A DNA stretch of 64,000 nucleotides from Paenibacillus gorillae (GTDB lineage: Bacteria > Bacillota > Bacilli > Paenibacillales > Paenibacillaceae), in contig NZ_CBVJ010000112.1 in the NCBI RefSeq assembly GCF_000513275.1, positions 1 through 64,000 of the forward strand. Reading direction: 5' to 3'. The notes under the pieces were generated by a model that was given only the letters and a program-made list of their open reading frames with translations, searched no databases and was not told the origin of the DNA. The position numbers and the translations under genes are program-made. Below, piece after piece: positions 44,099-53,310 of the stretch; the stretch's first letter is position 1, and each line of letters starts with the position of its first letter.

Positions 44099-46408
44099 AT
44101 GTTTCAATGGCTCAGACTCAAGAATAATTCCTTATTCGTTCGCACTCTCTTATCTTTCACGATTCTGGTCATGATCGTCATCGTGACCATTACATTAATC
44201 TTTTCCAACCTATATTCCACAACGCTGTACAACCAGATCTCCCGCGAGCAGGTGAAGGGTCTGGAGATGTTAAGCGAAAATATCGACAATCTGTTTAAAG
44301 AGATGGACCAGATCTACTTGAATCTTGAGATCAACATAGACATCGAGCTTTTCTTGTCTTCCCGATCCCATGATGCTTTGGGAACTAATAAAGCCCGGCT
44401 TCAAATATCCAACATACGTCAGATCAATCCCTATATCCAGTCCATCTTCGTCTACAACTCTGTCCTTGACGAGTATATTGTCGAAGGCGAGCCTGGCTTT
44501 GATGTGGACAGCTACTTGAAACGCGACGCTTCATTCCAAAAAAGCGTGAACGGCTCGCGTACTATTTATTTAACCCGTTTGAAAGAATCGGAAGTGACTC
44601 CGTCCTTCCTTACTGATAAAAAAGCAAAATACATCATTAGCATGGAATATACGAACCGCAGCGTGAACGGCGAGCAGCAGACCGTTATCATTAACTTGAA
44701 CGACGATTTGCTTGTCCGTGATTACTTGTCCAAGAGCGGCGATCTGCTGATGCTCGTCGATGTGGACGGCAATATGATCGCGCACAGCAATATTGATGAG
44801 ATTGGCCAAAACATTAAGGATACCCCTTCATTCCAAGCGGCTAGGAATTCAATCGCGGAATCGGGCGATGTCATTAATAAACAGGGAAATGACCGCACGT
44901 TGACTACGTTCGTCATTAACCGGACGACCGGCTGGTACGTTCTCGGGTCTACGCCCTATCAGAGCCTGATACAGCCGATTCAAGACAAACGGAATGAATT
45001 GCTTGGCGTATGTCTGTCTATTTTGTTGTTATGCCTGGCGCTGATCTTTCTTATTTCGAAAAAGCTATACAATCCCGTACAACGGCTTACGGAGTTGTTC
45101 AAAGGTTCTCAGTTCAATGTCGGCAGCACTGCCTCAAGCGATATTTCTTTGATCAGCCAGGTTTACGCGGAAACGCTGCAGCATATGCAATCACTTGAGA
45201 ACAAAAACCGCGACAGCCAGCAACTGATGAAAAACAATTTTCTCCGCAAGAAGCTAGTTGCAGATGAATCCGAGTCCATAGTAAACCAGAATGTAGACGA
45301 CTTTAAGCTTCGTATCGACATGGATCGGCTTTTTCTGAGCGTCATTAAGATTGACGGGTATTCGCAGCTCGATGGACAAAGTGCAATGGTGATGGAATCT
45401 GTCCTGCTCCAAAGCGTGACCGAGCTGTTGAATGATGAATTCCGCTATGAGGCGCTGCAGATGCCTAAGGGCGAAATTGTGCTGCTTATCAATGAGTCGG
45501 AAAACGTCGAGGACGGCTTTCAGCATTTACTAGATAAGCTGGGGAGTGTCAAAGATTCCATTGCGGTTACGTTAGATATAACCGTTACGATAGGCATCAG
45601 CAGCCCGATTGACGCCTGGGGAGATTGTCCTCAAGCTTACCTTCAAGCTCAGGAGATGGTGAAGCAGCGATTCGTTCTGGGGTTAAACCGAATCATCTAT
45701 CCGCAATACGTGGAGGAGATGCTCGCGCACAGCTTCGACCTCCCTACTGAGATTGAACAAAGCCTGACGGCCGCGATCAAGCGCAACGACCGGGAACGTT
45801 TTATAGAAGGCTTGGAAAATATGGCTGCTCTGCTGCGGGGATACGTCCATGCAGATGCCACGCAGGCGCTATTTCACGTGCTGCTCGTCTGCATTACGCA
45901 GATGAATCAGATGCTGAATGACGAGAATAAAAAGCTGGGGATGCGATTCGGAGAGCTGAACCTGATCTTCACGGAGATGGAGACGCTTGGCCAAGCGAAG
46001 CATTGGCTGCTGACTCAGTTCGATGAGTACCGGAAAAGCCTGGAGAGCATTCAGCATCTCAAAGAAAATAAATTTTACCGGAAAATCGAGGAAACGATCC
46101 AATACATCCAGAACAACTACTCCGACAGCAATCTAAGCGTCGAGATGCTCGCCGAAGTCGCCGGTTATACGCCTAACTACTTCTCCAAACTGTTCAAGGA
46201 GATGACCGGCATCAATTCCGGTGAATACATCCGTAAAGTCCGTATTGGTAAAGCGAAGGAACTGCTGAAGAACGATGAGCATAAAGTAAGCGACGTGGCG
46301 GAAATATGCGGCTACGTCAACAGCAGCCACTTTTACTCCGCCTTCAAGAAGGTTGTCGGCATGACGCCTTCGGCGTATCGGGAGTTTGCGCTGGCGGAGA
46401 AGGAATAG
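44099..46408 (+). CDS. Membrane-anchored AraC-family sensor-regulator (YesN/YtdP type)
   Basis: 769 residues. Membrane helix 1 is at about 17-37. An extracellular sensor domain of about 260 residues (dCache-like, with T-G-W-Y-V-L-G-S-T-P before the second helix) and membrane helix 2 (about 300-320) follow. A linker of helices and a degenerate receiver-like region come next, and the AraC double helix-turn-helix is at about 665-765 (N-L-S-V-E-M-L-A-E-V-A-G-Y-T-P-N-Y-F-S-K-L-F-K and V-A-E-I-C-G-Y-V-N-S-S-H-F). One protein thus senses an extracellular signal and binds DNA. ATG 44099 follows GGGAGG. It probably activates the adjacent importer operon. Confidence 0.88.
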   Translation: MFQWLRLKNNSLFVRTLLSFTILVMIVIVTITLIFSNLYSTTLYNQISREQVKGLEMLSENIDNLFKEMDQIYLNLEINIDIELFLSSRSHDALGTNKARLQISNIRQINPYIQSIFVYNSVLDEYIVEGEPGFDVDSYLKRDASFQKSVNGSRTIYLTRLKESEVTPSFLTDKKAKYIISMEYTNRSVNGEQQTVIINLNDDLLVRDYLSKSGDLLMLVDVDGNMIAHSNIDEIGQNIKDTPSFQAARNSIAESGDVINKQGNDRTLTTFVINRTTGWYVLGSTPYQSLIQPIQDKRNELLGVCLSILLLCLALIFLISKKLYNPVQRLTELFKGSQFNVGSTASSDISLISQVYAETLQHMQSLENKNRDSQQLMKNNFLRKKLVADESESIVNQNVDDFKLRIDMDRLFLSVIKIDGYSQLDGQSAMVMESVLLQSVTELLNDEFRYEALQMPKGEIVLLINESENVEDGFQHLLDKLGSVKDSIAVTLDITVTIGISSPIDAWGDCPQAYLQAQEMVKQRFVLGLNRIIYPQYVEEMLAHSFDLPTEIEQSLTAAIKRNDRERFIEGLENMAALLRGYVHADATQALFHVLLVCITQMNQMLNDENKKLGMRFGELNLIFTEMETLGQAKHWLLTQFDEYRKSLESIQHLKENKFYRKIEETIQYIQNNYSDSNLSVEMLAEVAGYTPNYFSKLFKEMTGINSGEYIRKVRIGKAKELLKNDEHKVSDVAEICGYVNSSHFYSAFKKVVGMTPSAYREFALAEKE

Positions 46409-46415
46409 GGAAAGT

Positions 46416-46461
46416 AAAAAGGCTGAAGGCTCCTCTTAAGAAGGAGCTTCCAGCCTTTTTT
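46416..46461. terminator. Bidirectional intrinsic terminator
   Basis: AAAAAGGCTGAAGGCTCCT and AGGAGCTTCCAGCCTTTTTT form a long stem with A and T flanks, serving the AraC gene and the convergent stalk-domain gene. A degenerate copy of the same hairpin is found at 48833. Confidence 0.85.
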
Positions 46462-46464
46462 GTG

Positions 46465-47139
46465 TTATTTATAATGCGAAGTTGTTAGCGGAACAAACAC
46501 GGTGCCCCCGCTAGAAATACTGCCTTCAACAAACAATTCTTCAACTCCGCCAATGTTAACCTCAATCGTTGTCAAGCCATCCTCTGCTTTAATAAGCTTT
46601 ACTTCTTTTAAGATAATATCTTTTTTAGTATCTTTAACGGTAATATTCTTAAGGTCGGAGCCGATAGCTGCAATTTGCAGTTGAAGCGTTTGATACTGTT
46701 TATTAGGATGCAGCATAAAGTTGACGCTGCGGTCTCCAGTACCATTATTGAAATAGGCCTCTTTGTAATCCTTGCCCTTATAGGAAGTGAAGGCCGGGTC
46801 TTTCGTGTAATACATATCATCGAAGCCAACAGACAAAGCTGTGCCTTCGACTTTCTCTCCAAAAATAATCGTTTGTGTGGCTTGGTCATAATCGACGGCT
46901 ACACCTAGTGCATCCGCTATTGCTCTGGCTGGAACGTAGTTGCTATTTTTATACTCGATAGGTACGATTGCACTTCCTTTAGCATCCTTTAGCTGCACGA
47001 GTGTCCCATTTACTTTAACTTTCACACCGGGATTCAAGTATGCTTTAATTTCTTGCAGCTTTGTCGCTGCATATGCTCCAGTGCTCATACTTGCCAAAAT
47101 CGTTACTCCTAAAATTGCGGCCATCGTTTTTTTCTTCAA
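46465..47139 (-). CDS. Secreted stalk-domain (copper amine oxidase N-terminal-like) protein
   Basis: 224 residues with a signal peptide (K-K-K-T-M start, cleavage after A-Y-A near residue 24). One Cu-amine-oxidase-N-like stalk domain (about 38-95) is recognised by V-K-V-N-G-T-L-V-Q-L, Y-V-P-A-R-A-I-A-D-A-L-G and the closing T-I-I-F-G. A beta-rich region of unknown function follows. The stalk fold is a general extracellular module in Paenibacillus and related genera, not an enzyme. A terminator is shared with the AraC gene. Confidence 0.85.
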   Translation of the reverse strand: MKKKTMAAILGVTILASMSTGAYAATKLQEIKAYLNPGVKVKVNGTLVQLKDAKGSAIVPIEYKNSNYVPARAIADALGVAVDYDQATQTIIFGEKVEGTALSVGFDDMYYTKDPAFTSYKGKDYKEAYFNNGTGDRSVNFMLHPNKQYQTLQLQIAAIGSDLKNITVKDTKKDIILKEVKLIKAEDGLTTIEVNIGGVEELFVEGSISSGGTVFVPLTTSHYK

Positions 47140-47264
47140 ACTTCATCTCTCCCTAATATATGAAAATAGATGAAAATATATGTATACTATACTTTGGAAA
47201 AAATTAATATACAAGTTAGAAAAGCACTAATTACAACGAAAGGGCCGCCCAATATCGAAGCTAC

Positions 47265-47881
47265 TTAACTATAATCTTCAATGACCGATATTTTGCCTTC
47301 TTGGATTTCAAATACAGACTTCCCCTGAAGCCGAATCTTATCTCCCTTTTTCAATCCATTGGGCAAATCTGCTGACAATACGGCTTTCAGCCTGATTCCT
47401 TTATTCGCCAGATGCCTTGCAAGACTTCCTCCTTGACGCTCTCCCGCAGCGAGTAAATGACAGGTGCCGAAGGTATGTCGAATTTCAGATGAGAATGGGG
47501 GATTTCTGTCAGTATGGTGCCGACTGAGCAGCCTTGTTTATCATAAATTACGTTCCAAAATATTCTCGATCTGTTGTCCTCCGTACCCCATTTTTCAAGA
47601 GAGTTGCGGAAAACCAAGCACTTGCCAATAACGAAATCATTCTCATTGAGCTTCTCCATCGTGCTGAAGCCGGAATCCTCCAGCTGTTCGAATATGAACG
47701 GCATAAGCTGATCCAAATAAAGGCCATAGGCCGCATCTTCAATTTCAGCAAAAGCAGCCGTCAATTGCTCATGCATCGATTCGTATATAGACCTCCACTT
47801 AGACTCGATATAACCGTTCGCCACCTCACTTATTTCTTCGATCGTCATGTCTTCCCGGAAAATCGAGGATCCGTTCACCAT
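47265..47881 (-). pseudogene. Hypothetical gene with probable frameshift near the 3' end
   Basis: ATG 47881 (GGAGG upstream) opens a soluble acidic protein (M-T-I-E-E-I-S-E-V-A-N-G-Y-I-E). As written it stops at 47387, but the next frame continues with obviously coding sequence (S-L-A-R-H-L-A-N-K-G-I-R-L-K-A-V-L, then L-K-K-G-D-K-I-R-L-Q-G) to a stop at 47265. One missing base near 47427, in a GGAGGAAG stretch, would join the two into about 205 residues. The protein family is not recognised. The C-terminal part resembles a small beta-barrel tail. It is divergent from the MerR gene at 48038. Confidence 0.6.
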
Positions 47882-48037
47882 ATTCAAAAACCTCCTTCTC
47901 TTCATTTCAAATCCATTGTACTACTCGCAAGCAAATTAGAAGGTTATGCACAATAAGAGAAGGAATATCAGCTGTTTTCATTGAAAACCTTGTAAGGAAG
48001 TTTAATCTTTAAAGATGTGGCGGGGAGAGATGACAAG

Positions 48038-48739
48038 TTGACGATGCGTCCCAAAAAACTGGCGGAGAAGTTTAGGATCAGCGCCAGTACGATAAGGAAT
48101 TACGAAGCCAAAGGCCTGATCCCTCCAGCTGAGCGGTCACCAAATGGTTTTCGTATTTATACGGAACTGCACGCAGCCTATCTTTCGTGCATCCAAGCTA
48201 TGGCCCAGCCGTTCGGAATGGAAGTGACTGCCGAGGTTCTTCGTTGTCTCCATCAAGACAAACCTCAATATGCAATGTGGATCATCAGGAAAAAAGAAAT
48301 CGCTTTGTACGAGGAAAAAGAAAAATTAGAGCGGCTAATCGAGGATATTAGATCTTACTCTATCGAAAATAAAGCTTCGTGTGCCGAGGAGCTTTTCACC
48401 ATTAACGAAGCATCCGAACTGACGCAGATTCCCAAGTCGGCGATTCGCTACTGGGATCAAGCAGGATATGTAATGGCGGATCGGGACCCTACCAACCGTT
48501 ATCGTCGCTACAGCGGATCTCATTTGCTAAAAATCAGGCTGATTCAAATGCTGCAAAGCTCCGTGTATTCAGAAGATACCGTGAATTTCAGGCAATCTAT
48601 CGCCGCGACTAAACATACTGACCTGGAAGGCATAGTGAATGTGGCTGAGAATATCAGGGGGTATTTAGATAGAATACTGGAATCTCAAATGCTTGGGATT
48701 TCGAATTTATATGAGTTAATTCAGTTTACAAAAGCTTAG
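48038..48739 (+). CDS. MerR-type regulator with two helix-turn-helix domains
   Basis: About 233 residues. A first MerR-like winged helix lies at about 5-60 (L-A-E-K-F-R-I-S-A-S-T-I-R-N-Y-E-A-K-G-L-I-P-P, then F-R-I-Y). A second lies at about 112-170 (F-T-I-N-E-A-S-E-L-T-Q-I-P-K-S-A-I-R-Y-W-D-Q-A-G, then N-R-Y-R-R-Y), and a helical C-terminus follows. Classical MerR proteins have one such domain and a dimerising coiled coil. TTG 48038 follows GGGGAGAG at good spacing; GTG 48017 and ATG 48044 are alternatives. No effector-binding cysteines are visible. Confidence 0.78.
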   Translation: MTMRPKKLAEKFRISASTIRNYEAKGLIPPAERSPNGFRIYTELHAAYLSCIQAMAQPFGMEVTAEVLRCLHQDKPQYAMWIIRKKEIALYEEKEKLERLIEDIRSYSIENKASCAEELFTINEASELTQIPKSAIRYWDQAGYVMADRDPTNRYRRYSGSHLLKIRLIQMLQSSVYSEDTVNFRQSIAATKHTDLEGIVNVAENIRGYLDRILESQMLGISNLYELIQFTKA

Positions 48740-48825
48740 GGGCATTCAAGTGCTTTCTGAAGCTGAATGTGAACGACCTCGTCAGGAAGACGCCTTCGGC
48801 GTTTGCGTTTGCGAAGAAGGAGTAG
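48739..48825 (+). pseudogene. 3'-terminal stub of a lost AraC/YesN-type gene
   Basis: In frame, the last residues read T-P-S-A-F-A-F-A-K-K-E-stop (48790-48825), matching T-P-S-A-Y-R-E-F-A-L-A-E-K-E-stop at the end of the intact AraC gene (46408). The following bases also match that gene's 3' flank, including the terminator. About 20 further upstream codons (F-K-C-F-L-K-L) are weakly similar. This looks like the remnant of a deleted AraC-type regulator gene. Confidence 0.55.
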
Positions 48826-48832
48826 AGAATGT

Positions 48833-48875
48833 GAAAAGGCTGGATGCTCCTCCTAGAGAGAGCTTCCAGCCTCAG
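48833..48875 (+). terminator. Degenerate copy of the AraC-gene terminator
   Basis: AAAAGGCTGGATGCTCCT and AGAGAGCTTCCAGCCT form a weakened version of the hairpin at 46416; the terminal T-run is lost. It may still terminate the MerR transcript. Confidence 0.55.
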
Positions 48876-48921
48876 TTCTATGTGCACATAAAAAGGAGTA
48901 ACAAACCGTTGCCTGTGCAAC

Positions 48922-49305
48922 TTATGAACAATTTGGCGTCTTTATTCTACCATTGACATAGTAATGAATTGAATAATAAAAATTATCTGTATAACTAAAT
49001 TCAAATTTAACCTCATTATAAACAGCCTTTATAGAAGACTTTTCATCATTGACAGAAAAGCCCTTGTCGCTAAAAAATCTTTTAAAGTCTTCAAATGCTC
49101 TTGTTTCTAACACTAGTTCCAATTCAGTGGTTTCGTTTTCAAACTCTGCACACTTTTTAAAGTAATCCAATGAAAGGGTATCATATTCTTTTCTCATTTC
49201 GTTAATTTGATCAATTAGTGATGCTTTGCGATCTGCATCTTTTTTAACTTCTCCCAATCCACACTGGTTCCACCTTTCTTTTATACGGTTGATTGCAAAA
49301 TGCAA
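48922..49305 (-). CDS. Small partner protein of the OLD nuclease, unknown function
   Basis: 127 residues from TTG 49305, starting 14 bases after the OLD stop codon with no separate ribosome binding site, so translational coupling is likely. The first 80 residues are charged and helical, coiled-coil-like (R-K-A-S-L-I-D-Q-I-N-E-M-R-K-E-Y). The last 40 are beta-like and Tyr/Phe-rich (F-S-Y-T-D-N-F-Y-Y-S-I-H-Y-Y). No family recognised. Position and coupling suggest a subunit or modulator of the OLD protein. The gene is AT-rich like its neighbour. Confidence 0.65.
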   Translation of the reverse strand: MHFAINRIKERWNQCGLGEVKKDADRKASLIDQINEMRKEYDTLSLDYFKKCAEFENETTELELVLETRAFEDFKRFFSDKGFSVNDEKSSIKAVYNEVKFEFSYTDNFYYSIHYYVNGRIKTPNCS

Positions 49306-49319
49306 TACTTCAATATCAA

Positions 49320-51050
49320 TTAGCTGATAAGAGCGCCTTCATCTTTCATACGTTTTTCCACTTCCTCAGCAGCGTTTTTCTTTGAAATTAGTTCCGAAAA
49401 CAATTCGTCATATTCTTCCACTTTACTTAACTGAAGAAACCCAACATCGAGTGTAGCCTGTTCTTCACGATTAATTATTTTTTCAAACAAATTTTCTACT
49501 TTTCTATATGCTTCAGTATACTCATCCGAACCAGAGTCTTCACCGTCATTTTCACGTAATAGCTCGTATATAACTTTTGTTTTTTTATCATTTGATATAT
49601 CGCCAATACCGATAGCATTTTCAAAATTCGATATGGAACCAAAAACCCTTATATTTTCATTTGCTTTAAGAGCAAATATGTTTTTGCAGTTTGTTAGTTG
49701 TGCTTTTAATGTAGTTGAGGAGTGCTTATCATGGTTATCTACATCGTGTAATACATCATAATGAGAATTAAACTGATTAAGAACTTTCATTAACGTTGCA
49801 ATTGTTGCTTTCCCTCTGGCACGTATTATATGAACGTTATAATTTTTTTGCTTAGCAAAATGTTTAAAGGCAATATACTCAGTATCTCCTTCAACTATGA
49901 CGACTTTATTGGCAAAGAAAAATTCATTCACGTATGAATCAACATAATTTAATACCTTCATGTTTTTAATATCATTCTTATCAAACTGCTCACTGACTGA
50001 TTTGAATAATTGAATAGCTTCTTTTTCACCAATCCGAAACACCTGTATAGACGTATGTTTTTCAGATAAGTCTATTAGTATTGGAGAATGAGTCGAAATC
50101 ATTAATGGCATTTTTCGACCTATTTTGTATAGTGAGCGACTTAATGCTCGTACAGCTTCGGGATGAAGAAAAGCCTCTGGTTCATCTATCAATAACAATT
50201 TGTTTTCGTCTTCACCCATAAGTTTTTTCTCAATCATATTCTGAATGAGATATATTAAACTCATTCTTTGTAATCCCGTACCTTGATTAGATAGTGGCAT
50301 CCCTGTTTGCTTACTACTATCTATATGAACGCTTGAGCTAGTTGATTTTAGTATATCTGATGCTGAAAAACCTACACTTTCCCCACCAGTAACATTTAAT
50401 GATAAATGTTCGTTTGAGAAAAGCATTTGTAAATTTTGTGAAACATCGCTACTGACATTTTGAAGTATCTTGTCTGTATTTATTTTAATTTTTCTCAGAA
50501 ATTGTGGATAAGATTCTCTTAGTCGAGAATATTCCTGAGCTAGTAAGTAAAGTTCTCTCTCCTTTTCTGTATCACCCTCAAATCTTTCAAGTTTTTGTAA
50601 GTCACCTTTTAGTATCTCGGAGTATATATTTTGAATCAATGCATTGATGTCATCAGGTAACATAGATGGAGTTATGTAGAAAGGCTGATTACTCAGGATT
50701 TTGTCTAGTTTTTCCTTCAATTCATGTCTAGCTTTAATTTCAACACCAGTTTCATCATAAAAAGCAGGGGCGGACTCAACCTTGTATTTTTTCACGATAG
50801 TAATCTTTTCATTATCGGAACCAAACACGGCTTTCAGGACTATTTCCTTATCTCTATCTGAAAAACAATCGTTCGGGATAGTCTTTGCTTTAGCTTCTCT
50901 CTGAAAAAAACAATTAATTGACTCTAATATAGTAGACTTTCCCGTATTATTTCTTCCTGTTAAAATAACAATAGAATCATTAGAAAAGTCTATTGTAAAA
51001 GTATCCTTAAACACCTTGTAATTTGTCACACTAAAACTCAATAGCCTCAC
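49320..51050 (-). CDS. OLD-family ATP-dependent endonuclease (AAA ATPase + Toprim)
   Basis: 576 residues. The ABC/SMC-like ATPase has Walker A G32-R-N-N-T-G-K-S-T40, a signature-like loop L-S-N-Q-G-T-G-L-Q-R (254-263), Walker B L-L-L-I-D-E290 and switch His321 (S-T-H-S), with a helical insert between. A C-terminal Toprim nuclease domain shows V-E387-G-D-T-E391 and H-D436-V-D438, the metal-binding acidic residues. OLD proteins cleave DNA and act in phage exclusion (P2 Old) and in Gabija (GajA) and PARIS-type defence. No UvrD-like GajB is adjacent; instead there is a small coupled partner downstream and a divergent putative nuclease gene. Confidence 0.88.
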   Translation of the reverse strand: MRLLSFSVTNYKVFKDTFTIDFSNDSIVILTGRNNTGKSTILESINCFFQREAKAKTIPNDCFSDRDKEIVLKAVFGSDNEKITIVKKYKVESAPAFYDETGVEIKARHELKEKLDKILSNQPFYITPSMLPDDINALIQNIYSEILKGDLQKLERFEGDTEKERELYLLAQEYSRLRESYPQFLRKIKINTDKILQNVSSDVSQNLQMLFSNEHLSLNVTGGESVGFSASDILKSTSSSVHIDSSKQTGMPLSNQGTGLQRMSLIYLIQNMIEKKLMGEDENKLLLIDEPEAFLHPEAVRALSRSLYKIGRKMPLMISTHSPILIDLSEKHTSIQVFRIGEKEAIQLFKSVSEQFDKNDIKNMKVLNYVDSYVNEFFFANKVVIVEGDTEYIAFKHFAKQKNYNVHIIRARGKATIATLMKVLNQFNSHYDVLHDVDNHDKHSSTTLKAQLTNCKNIFALKANENIRVFGSISNFENAIGIGDISNDKKTKVIYELLRENDGEDSGSDEYTEAYRKVENLFEKIINREEQATLDVGFLQLSKVEEYDELFSELISKKNAAEEVEKRMKDEGALIS

Positions 51051-51528
51051 CTAATACACCCCTTTCATAATTTAGGTCAATCATACCATATGTTGGTTCT
51101 TTAGTCATATATCTCAAAAGTTGTCGCATTTCGTCGCTAATTCCTCACAGAATGCAAAAAGAGAGGCAATACCTCTCTTTAGTTACGCCAATATATCTCA
51201 CCACAATTAGTTTCGCTTTCAATTAGTAGGTAGCAATCAATATGTGACAATTGTTCTTGCTTCCCTCTCTAGATTTAGCATCGCAGCATCTACCTTTAGT
51301 TCCATTCTTTGCTTTACCACTATTTGTGATACGGTTCAACCGTAACATCTATAGAGCAAATTTTGGTGCAATTTCAACAATCCACGCTTTTGAAGCTTGG
51401 TAGTAATTAAGGCACCTCCTTTTCAACATCGACTGAAAATCCACCATAAGTCAAACTAATTGGGTGAATCGACATTTTCATCCATATCATGGTACTATAG
51501 TAATAAAAGTTTGTAGGAGGTATGTACT
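51051..51528. other. Divergent intergenic region of the nuclease island
   Basis: About 480 bases between two divergent genes. It contains a hairpin terminator at 51156-51181. Further in, on the minus strand, short coding-like scraps end D-V-T-V-E-P-Y-H-K-stop (near 51320) and E-T-N-C-G-E-I-Y-W-R-N-stop (at the terminator), probably remnants of a lost gene. The GATACGGTTCA sequence at 51328-51338 recurs after the next gene. The promoter of the 51529 gene presumably lies near 51480-51510, but no consensus is clear. Confidence 0.45.
51156..51181 (-). terminator. Intrinsic terminator in the divergent region
   Basis: AAAGAGAGG and CCTCTCTTT form a stem around a short loop, with A and T flanks on either side. 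It directly follows a minus-strand stop codon of a short ORF remnant and lies upstream of the OLD gene, insulating it. Confidence 0.65.
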
Positions 51529-53310
51529 ATGATAGAACGCTTGATATTGAATGATGCCGCTTATTTTTATCGTAGTACGGGCAGGCTCACCTCAACTCTC
51601 ATCAATTCAACTTTTCAACTAGTTTCCAGAAGCAAAACTGGGCGCTTGGTATCTAAACTAGTTAATGAAACCAAAAATTATGATGATAAGGTTATCAATT
51701 ATTCACTGTGTATATTTAGAACGAAAGGAAAGCCTAGTTTTCTCGATTCAGCAGGTTCCGAGGAAGAGCAAAGATATTCATATGTATTACTGATACAATA
51801 CTCAAATATGCTAATTGTTAGCAAGAAAAATGTTAGTGGTGTTGAGAAGTTCCTTTCGGAATACATTAATGAAATTGATTATGTCACCATCTCCCGGCTG
51901 TTTCTTAATGATAGAGCTTTCTTCGAGAAGTTTTCAATGTCAAACATGGACGTTAGTGACACTGCGGTACGAAGAAGAAATATTGAAGCTATGGATCTTA
52001 AAAGTTCGTTTTCTCCTATATATGCTAGCAAGTACATTTTAAACTCAATTAGAATTAAAGACCAAGATAGTAATAGAATTACACTTGCTTTAAATACATC
52101 AAAAATTAATAGGCTTGGTAAGAAGGGTTCCTTCGATGATTACCTACGGTGGGTCATTGAGGTTGTGGATAAAATCGAAAATTTCCAACCGCAGGAAAGT
52201 TACTTAGATAACTTTTCGACCCCTATAAAGGTTCAAGAGACGTTGGGTCGACTTGTCCCCACAAGTGTTCTATTCCACTTTGGAGAACTGTTAGATCAAT
52301 TGGATAGGGGAGATGTTGAACGTATAGAGTATCGAGCCGATGAACAAAAAATACGGACCATTAATTTTCAACATTTCATAAACTCTTTTAATACTTTTTG
52401 CGAAGTTAATGTTACTAACATTGAAGGAACCGAACGAGCTATAAACTGGGTGAAAAATCCTATTGACAAAAGACTGGAATTGAAAAAACTTAAAACTTCT
52501 ATGAAAATCAACTCGTCGTCCAAGCTAAAAAACATCTACATTGTTTATGCTGCATCCGAGGTAAGACTTATTGATTACATAAATAACACACAAAGCTTTA
52601 TAGTAACATTTTCAGAATTTGATGTTGTATATACAAACAAAAGGTTGTTCAAGGACAATAAACTACTTGCTAATTTAGAAACTTTTATAGATGTTTTTGA
52701 AGAGTACCCCGCTCTAGAAAGTACTCTCTCAGAAAAAGGAAACGTTGAATCACATATGACTCGATTTGAAAGAAATACTCTCTTTGATTTTGTTGATTCC
52801 GTCCTAGCACTTAACTCAGACTATCTATTTTGTGACGATTTTGGAAATGAATTCGCTGATTTTATTTCTATAAAAAATCAAAATAGCGTTTGTTTTTATC
52901 ATGCAAAGCATGCATCATCCCAATTTTCAGCTAGCGATTTCCAAGTTGTGATTGGTCAAGCATTAAAAAATATAGGAAACATGACCCCATCCACTGCTCA
53001 ACTTGAACAAAAAAGAACTCGTTGGAACTCTCTTTACTCTGGATCTAGTATTGCAATGATGCGAAAAGGAGACAGCATTGAGAATGGAATTGCAAGCTTT
53101 ACAAAAACGCTGAATCATCCTAATGCAACAAGTCATATCTACATCGTAGTAAATTATATTTCAAAAAGTAGAGTTATATCTGAACTCAATGAGCTAAGAC
53201 ATGGAGGCAACACATCGGCACAAACTATACAACTATTTTGGCTACTATCATCCTTTATTTCTACGTGTAAAGAGTTAGGTTTCCAAGCTCACATAACCTG
53301 CAAACCTTGA
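51529..53310 (+). CDS. Large hypothetical protein with PD-(D/E)XK-like nuclease signature
   Basis: 593 residues, soluble, Asn/Lys/Ser-rich, no signal peptide. The N-terminal 420 residues are unrecognised. Near the C-terminus the segment D437-F-G-N-E441-F-A-D444-F-I-S-I is followed by a hydrophobic strand to F-Y-H-A-K460. After a short loop comes a helix with G-Q-A-L-K. This acidic/acidic/x-A-K spacing is the core of restriction-like PD-(D/E)XK nucleases, in a variant with H-A-K. GGAGG precedes ATG 51529. AT-rich and divergent from the OLD-family gene, it probably belongs to the same accessory or defence island. The nuclease role is inferred from this single motif. Confidence 0.75.
   Translation: MIERLILNDAAYFYRSTGRLTSTLINSTFQLVSRSKTGRLVSKLVNETKNYDDKVINYSLCIFRTKGKPSFLDSAGSEEEQRYSYVLLIQYSNMLIVSKKNVSGVEKFLSEYINEIDYVTISRLFLNDRAFFEKFSMSNMDVSDTAVRRRNIEAMDLKSSFSPIYASKYILNSIRIKDQDSNRITLALNTSKINRLGKKGSFDDYLRWVIEVVDKIENFQPQESYLDNFSTPIKVQETLGRLVPTSVLFHFGELLDQLDRGDVERIEYRADEQKIRTINFQHFINSFNTFCEVNVTNIEGTERAINWVKNPIDKRLELKKLKTSMKINSSSKLKNIYIVYAASEVRLIDYINNTQSFIVTFSEFDVVYTNKRLFKDNKLLANLETFIDVFEEYPALESTLSEKGNVESHMTRFERNTLFDFVDSVLALNSDYLFCDDFGNEFADFISIKNQNSVCFYHAKHASSQFSASDFQVVIGQALKNIGNMTPSTAQLEQKRTRWNSLYSGSSIAMMRKGDSIENGIASFTKTLNHPNATSHIYIVVNYISKSRVISELNELRHGGNTSAQTIQLFWLLSSFISTCKELGFQAHITCKP

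Noticed and set aside
49320-51050. Complete Gabija system
   Set aside because: The OLD protein resembles GajA, but no UvrD/PcrA-like GajB helicase is adjacent on either side.
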